From: JAAYCU01 sp964642815
Lineage (GTDB): Bacteria > Planctomycetota > Phycisphaerae > UBA1845 > PWPN01
Length of the DNA: 7,109 bases
NCBI GenBank assembly: GCA_964642815.1
Contig: CAZXSA010000257.1
Coordinates: 1 to 7,109, forward strand
Direction of reading: 5' to 3'
Part shown: in pieces, positions 5,115-7,109 of the stretch
Layout: the number at the start of each line of letters is the position of its first letter
Numbering within the stretch: position 1 is the first letter of the stretch
Notes under the pieces: generated by a model
What the model saw: only the letters and a program-made list of their open reading frames with translations
Told to the model about the DNA's origin: nothing
The model's database searches: none
Program-made: the position numbers and the translations under genes

Positions 5115-5992
5115 ATACGCCGGCCGATTCGTTGCCTGAACGCCCGGGGCGGCGCGCACTGCGCAAGCGCCTCTGGTTTCGCTTATTGGTGTACGCCGCC
5201 GGATTTTACGTTGTCTGGTGTACGGCCTTGTATTTTTACCAGGACCGGCTGGTTTTTCCGGCCGACGCCGCGCCCGCGCCATTGGCCAAGCCGTTCAGTG
5301 ATGACGCGGTGGTGACAAGCTTGTCTCTACCGGACGGCGGGCAGGTGGAGTCCTGGTTCTTCCCCGCCGCCTCGGCCGGCGTGGATAATCCCCACCCGCT
5401 GGTCATATTTTTTCACGGCAACGCCGAATTGATCGATCAGCAGGAGGACATCGTACGCTTGTTTCGTTCCTTCGGTTGCTCGGTCCTGCTGCCGGAATAT
5501 CGCGGCTACGGACGGGCCGATGGCGTTCCCTCGCAGGCGGGTATTGTCGAGGATTGCGTGCGCTTTTATGACGAAATCGTTAAACGCGCGGATGTAAATA
5601 CCCGACGGATCATATTTTACGGCCGATCGCTCGGCGGCGGGGTGGCTGCCCAGGTTGCCGCCCACCGAAAGCCCGCGGCCATGATTCTCGAATGTACTTT
5701 CGCAAGCGTGGCGTCCATGGCTCGCGCTTACTGGGCCCCCGAATTCCTGGCCAAGCATCCGTTCCGTACCGACCGCGTGTTGCCGGGTTTGGATATTCCC
5801 ATCCTGATTTTTCACGGCCGGCGCGATACGATCATCCCCGTCGAGCACGGCCGCAGGCTGCATGCGTTGACGCCGCATAGTATTTACGTCGAATACGATT
5901 GCGGACATAACGACTTCCCCGGATCGGCCGGAGACGCGGATTATGTCGATCGGTTGCGGGCTTTCCTTGTCGATTCGGGGATCATCGATTGA
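5111..5992 (+). CDS. membrane-anchored alpha/beta hydrolase, Bem46/ABHD13-like
   Basis: 293 aa. After a basic N-terminus (RRALRKR), residues 21-42 form one transmembrane helix, then 'YQDRLVFP' (43-50), the typical entry of the Bem46/ABHD13 (COG1073) group. The hydrolase fold follows, with the oxyanion-hole 'HGN' (102-104), 'PEYRGYGRADG' (128-138), the nucleophile elbow 'GRSLGGG' with S173, the acid D239 in 'FHGRRDTIIP', and H266 in 'CGHNDF'. The full Ser-Asp-His triad is present, so it should be an active serine hydrolase (esterase, thioesterase or peptidase-like); the substrate is unknown. The single N-terminal helix with a positive amino end suggests the catalytic domain faces the periplasm. 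The length matches the family. The ATG overlaps the zinc-ribbon gene's TGA (ATGA), so the two are co-translated; whether they work together is not known. Confidence 0.9.
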   Translation: MNTPADSLPERPGRRALRKRLWFRLLVYAAGFYVVWCTALYFYQDRLVFPADAAPAPLAKPFSDDAVVTSLSLPDGGQVESWFFPAASAGVDNPHPLVIFFHGNAELIDQQEDIVRLFRSFGCSVLLPEYRGYGRADGVPSQAGIVEDCVRFYDEIVKRADVNTRRIIFYGRSLGGGVAAQVAAHRKPAAMILECTFASVASMARAYWAPEFLAKHPFRTDRVLPGLDIPILIFHGRRDTIIPVEHGRRLHALTPHSIYVEYDCGHNDFPGSAGDADYVDRLRAFLVDSGIID

Positions 5993-6004
5993 AAGCGGAT
6001 ATGC

Positions 6005-6034
6005 TTGTGTTCATGTTCCGTGGGAATCCATAAT
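6005..6034 (+). promoter_or_regulatory. possible birA promoter
   Basis: TTGTGT (6005-6010) and CATAAT (6029-6034) are spaced by 18 nt in the 71-nt gap before birA. The match is only fair; birA may also be read through from the hydrolase gene, since no terminator is seen between them. Confidence 0.25.
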
Positions 6035-6063
6035 CCGACCATAACACGGTTGGAGGATAAGGC

Positions 6064-6921
6064 ATGACCTCTGGTTCCGTTCCGTCCATGACCGCCGAGG
6101 AGCTTGCTCAAGGATGGCATCCTCTGCGCGTGGGTCGGCGGATCGAGGTCTATGCGGAGGTGTCCAGCACTAACACGGTTGCCCTGGAGGCAGCGGATAA
6201 AAGCGACGCCGACGGATTGGTCGTGCTGGCCGACTATCAGACCGGCGGCCGTGGACGTTTGGGGCGATCGTGGCAATCTCCACGGCGGGCCAGTGTCTTG
6301 TGCAGCGTATTGCTGTTGATGGATGATCCATCGCCCGCAACGTCCGGCGGACGGCAAGACCGTGCGGCACCTTCGGCGAACGATCCCGGCATCGGCGGTA
6401 GATTGACCCTGTTGTCGGCCGTCAGTGTTTGTGCCGCCGTGCGCCAGGCCACCGAAATCACTCCGAGCATCAAATGGCCCAACGATGTGCTGGTGGGTGG
6501 CCGTAAAGTGGGCGGTATTTTGATCGAATCGAGGGCCTTGGGCGGTTGCTTGCGGGCCTGGGTGATTGGGATCGGCCTTAATTGTCATCAGCAGGCGGGC
6601 CATTTTCCGCCGGAGTTGCGTGAGACGGCCACTTCGCTCGACCTGGCCGCATCGCATCCTATCGATCGGACGGCCGTTGCCCGGGAGTTGCTTCGTGCTT
6701 TGGATGCACGGTTGGCTGATCCGGGAAAACCTTCCGACCGGGAACTGCACGATGAATGGAGTCGCTACGCCGAGCCCATCGGCCGGCGTGTACGGCTCCG
6801 TTGTGACGGCCGGGAATACGCCGGCCAGACCCTTGCGGTCGAGCCACACGGCGGATTAATCGTCCAATGCGACGGCGGCGTGCGCAAATGGTTCGATCCG
6901 TTGCGTACCACCTTGTTATAG
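6064..6921 (+). CDS. birA: biotin--[acetyl-CoA-carboxylase] ligase (monofunctional BirA)
   Basis: 285 aa. The enzyme activates biotin with ATP and attaches it to the carrier lysine of acetyl-CoA carboxylase and related carboxylases in the cytosol. Visible motifs: 'VSSTN' (33-37), the biotinyl-adenylate loop 'QTGGRGRLGRSW' (59-70), 'KWPNDVLVGGRKVGGILIE' (137-155) with catalytic K137, and 'VIGIGLNCHQ' (167-176). About 236-285 form the small SH3-like C-terminal domain (BPL_C; 'GRRVRL ... GGLIVQCDGG'). There is no N-terminal winged helix, so it should not repress biotin genes as E. coli BirA does. Residues about 87-112 are an unusual polar, Gly/Ser/Asp-rich insert between the 'SVLLLM' strand and 'LTLLSAV'. 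ATG 6064 is well supported by GGAGG 7 nt upstream. It converges with the ABC-F gene across a 42-nt gap without a clear terminator. Confidence 0.94.
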   Translation: MTSGSVPSMTAEELAQGWHPLRVGRRIEVYAEVSSTNTVALEAADKSDADGLVVLADYQTGGRGRLGRSWQSPRRASVLCSVLLLMDDPSPATSGGRQDRAAPSANDPGIGGRLTLLSAVSVCAAVRQATEITPSIKWPNDVLVGGRKVGGILIESRALGGCLRAWVIGIGLNCHQQAGHFPPELRETATSLDLAASHPIDRTAVARELLRALDARLADPGKPSDRELHDEWSRYAEPIGRRVRLRCDGREYAGQTLAVEPHGGLIVQCDGGVRKWFDPLRTTLL

Positions 6922-6963
6922 TTGTTGGCTCCTCCAGCTTTCCGGCGATACGTTTATTTCGAT

Positions 6964-7109
6964 TCACACGGATTCGCCGGCCTTGGCCTCCCACGCCGCG
7001 TTTAGGGCCGACAATTCGGCGCGGAGAAGATCGACTTGCTGGCGCAGCGCTTTTGCCCGCTCGGCGTCGCGATAGATGTTCGGATCGGAAAACTGGTGTT
7101 CGACGGCCG
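6964..7109 (-). CDS. C-terminal tail of an ABC-F family ATPase (partial, 5' end beyond window)
   Basis: The last 47 residues of a minus-strand protein, ending at TGA 6966-6964. The sequence 'HQFSDPNIYRDAERAKALRQ' followed by a heptad-like, charged stretch and 'LNAAWEAK' matches the C-terminal coiled-coil tail of ABC-F proteins (Uup/EttA group), whose usual pattern is 'E..L.DP..Y.d..ra..l...y..l..eL..ly..WE'. ABC-F proteins are soluble twin-ATPase factors acting on the ribosome. The ATPase domains themselves lie outside the window, so the subfamily cannot be given. This is inferred from a short tail only. Confidence 0.7.
   Translation of the reverse strand, partial: AVEHQFSDPNIYRDAERAKALRQQVDLLRAELSALNAAWEAKAGESV

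Noticed and set aside
4680..5282. Minus-strand open frame of 200 codons opposite the zinc-ribbon and hydrolase genes
   Set aside because: It spans the junction of two well-supported plus-strand genes and has Arg-rich composition typical of antisense reading.
5941..6849. Minus-strand open frame of 302 codons opposite birA
   Set aside because: birA has all its catalytic motifs and a strong Shine-Dalgarno; the opposite frame shows no family features.
6922..6963. A bidirectional terminator between birA and the ABC-F gene
   Set aside because: No convincing stem with a T-run on either strand was found in the 42-nt gap.

Overview
The window looks like chromosomal DNA of a high-GC planctomycete, most likely class Phycisphaerae. 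Three things suggest this: a PEP-CTERM surface protein; an FGE-like (SUMF1-type) protein ending in the 'DFD.D.DVD..DF..FQ.C.SG' dockerin-type EF-hands typical of that group; and a prepilin-type protein with the H-X9-DG ending expanded in Planctomycetes. This is a judgement from the protein sequences, not a database match. I see no tRNA, rRNA, CRISPR array or mobile element.

Layout. Minus strand, about 4148 to 1: nikR (a nickel-responsive ribbon-helix-helix regulator with all four metal ligands), a probable terminator, then a promoter with a palindrome centred on its -10 box. After these come four closely packed genes that look like one operon: prepilin-type H-X9-DG protein (3591-2917), DUF3344-like PEP-CTERM protein (2881-1814), FGE-like/dockerin protein (1817-615) and a BtuF/FepB-like ABC-transporter substrate-binding protein (604 to the left edge, truncated). 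Plus strand, 4305 to 6921, divergent from nikR: a zinc-ribbon/DUF2007-like protein, a membrane-anchored alpha/beta hydrolase overlapping it by 4 bp, and a monofunctional biotin-protein ligase (birA). At the right edge, on the minus strand and convergent with birA, lies the C-terminal tail of a probable ABC-F ATPase.

The most interesting point is the nikR-operon junction. An 8-bp perfect inverted repeat (TATTACGA-N9-TCGTAATA) sits over a TATAAT box just upstream of the four-gene operon. Read as GTATTAC-N13-GTAATAA, it resembles a NikR-type operator. If NikR binds there, the pilin-like, PEP-CTERM, FGE/dockerin and substrate-binding proteins would form a nickel-controlled surface/periplasmic module, possibly for uptake of a metal or metal complex. 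The sequence supports the gene families and the palindrome; the regulatory link and the uptake role are inference.

The plus-strand genes look like housekeeping. The zinc-ribbon gene has a TATAAT box 6 nt before its ATG, which suggests a leaderless mRNA. There is no gene-free stretch longer than 300 bases; the largest gap is the divergent nikR/zinc-ribbon region (4149-4304).
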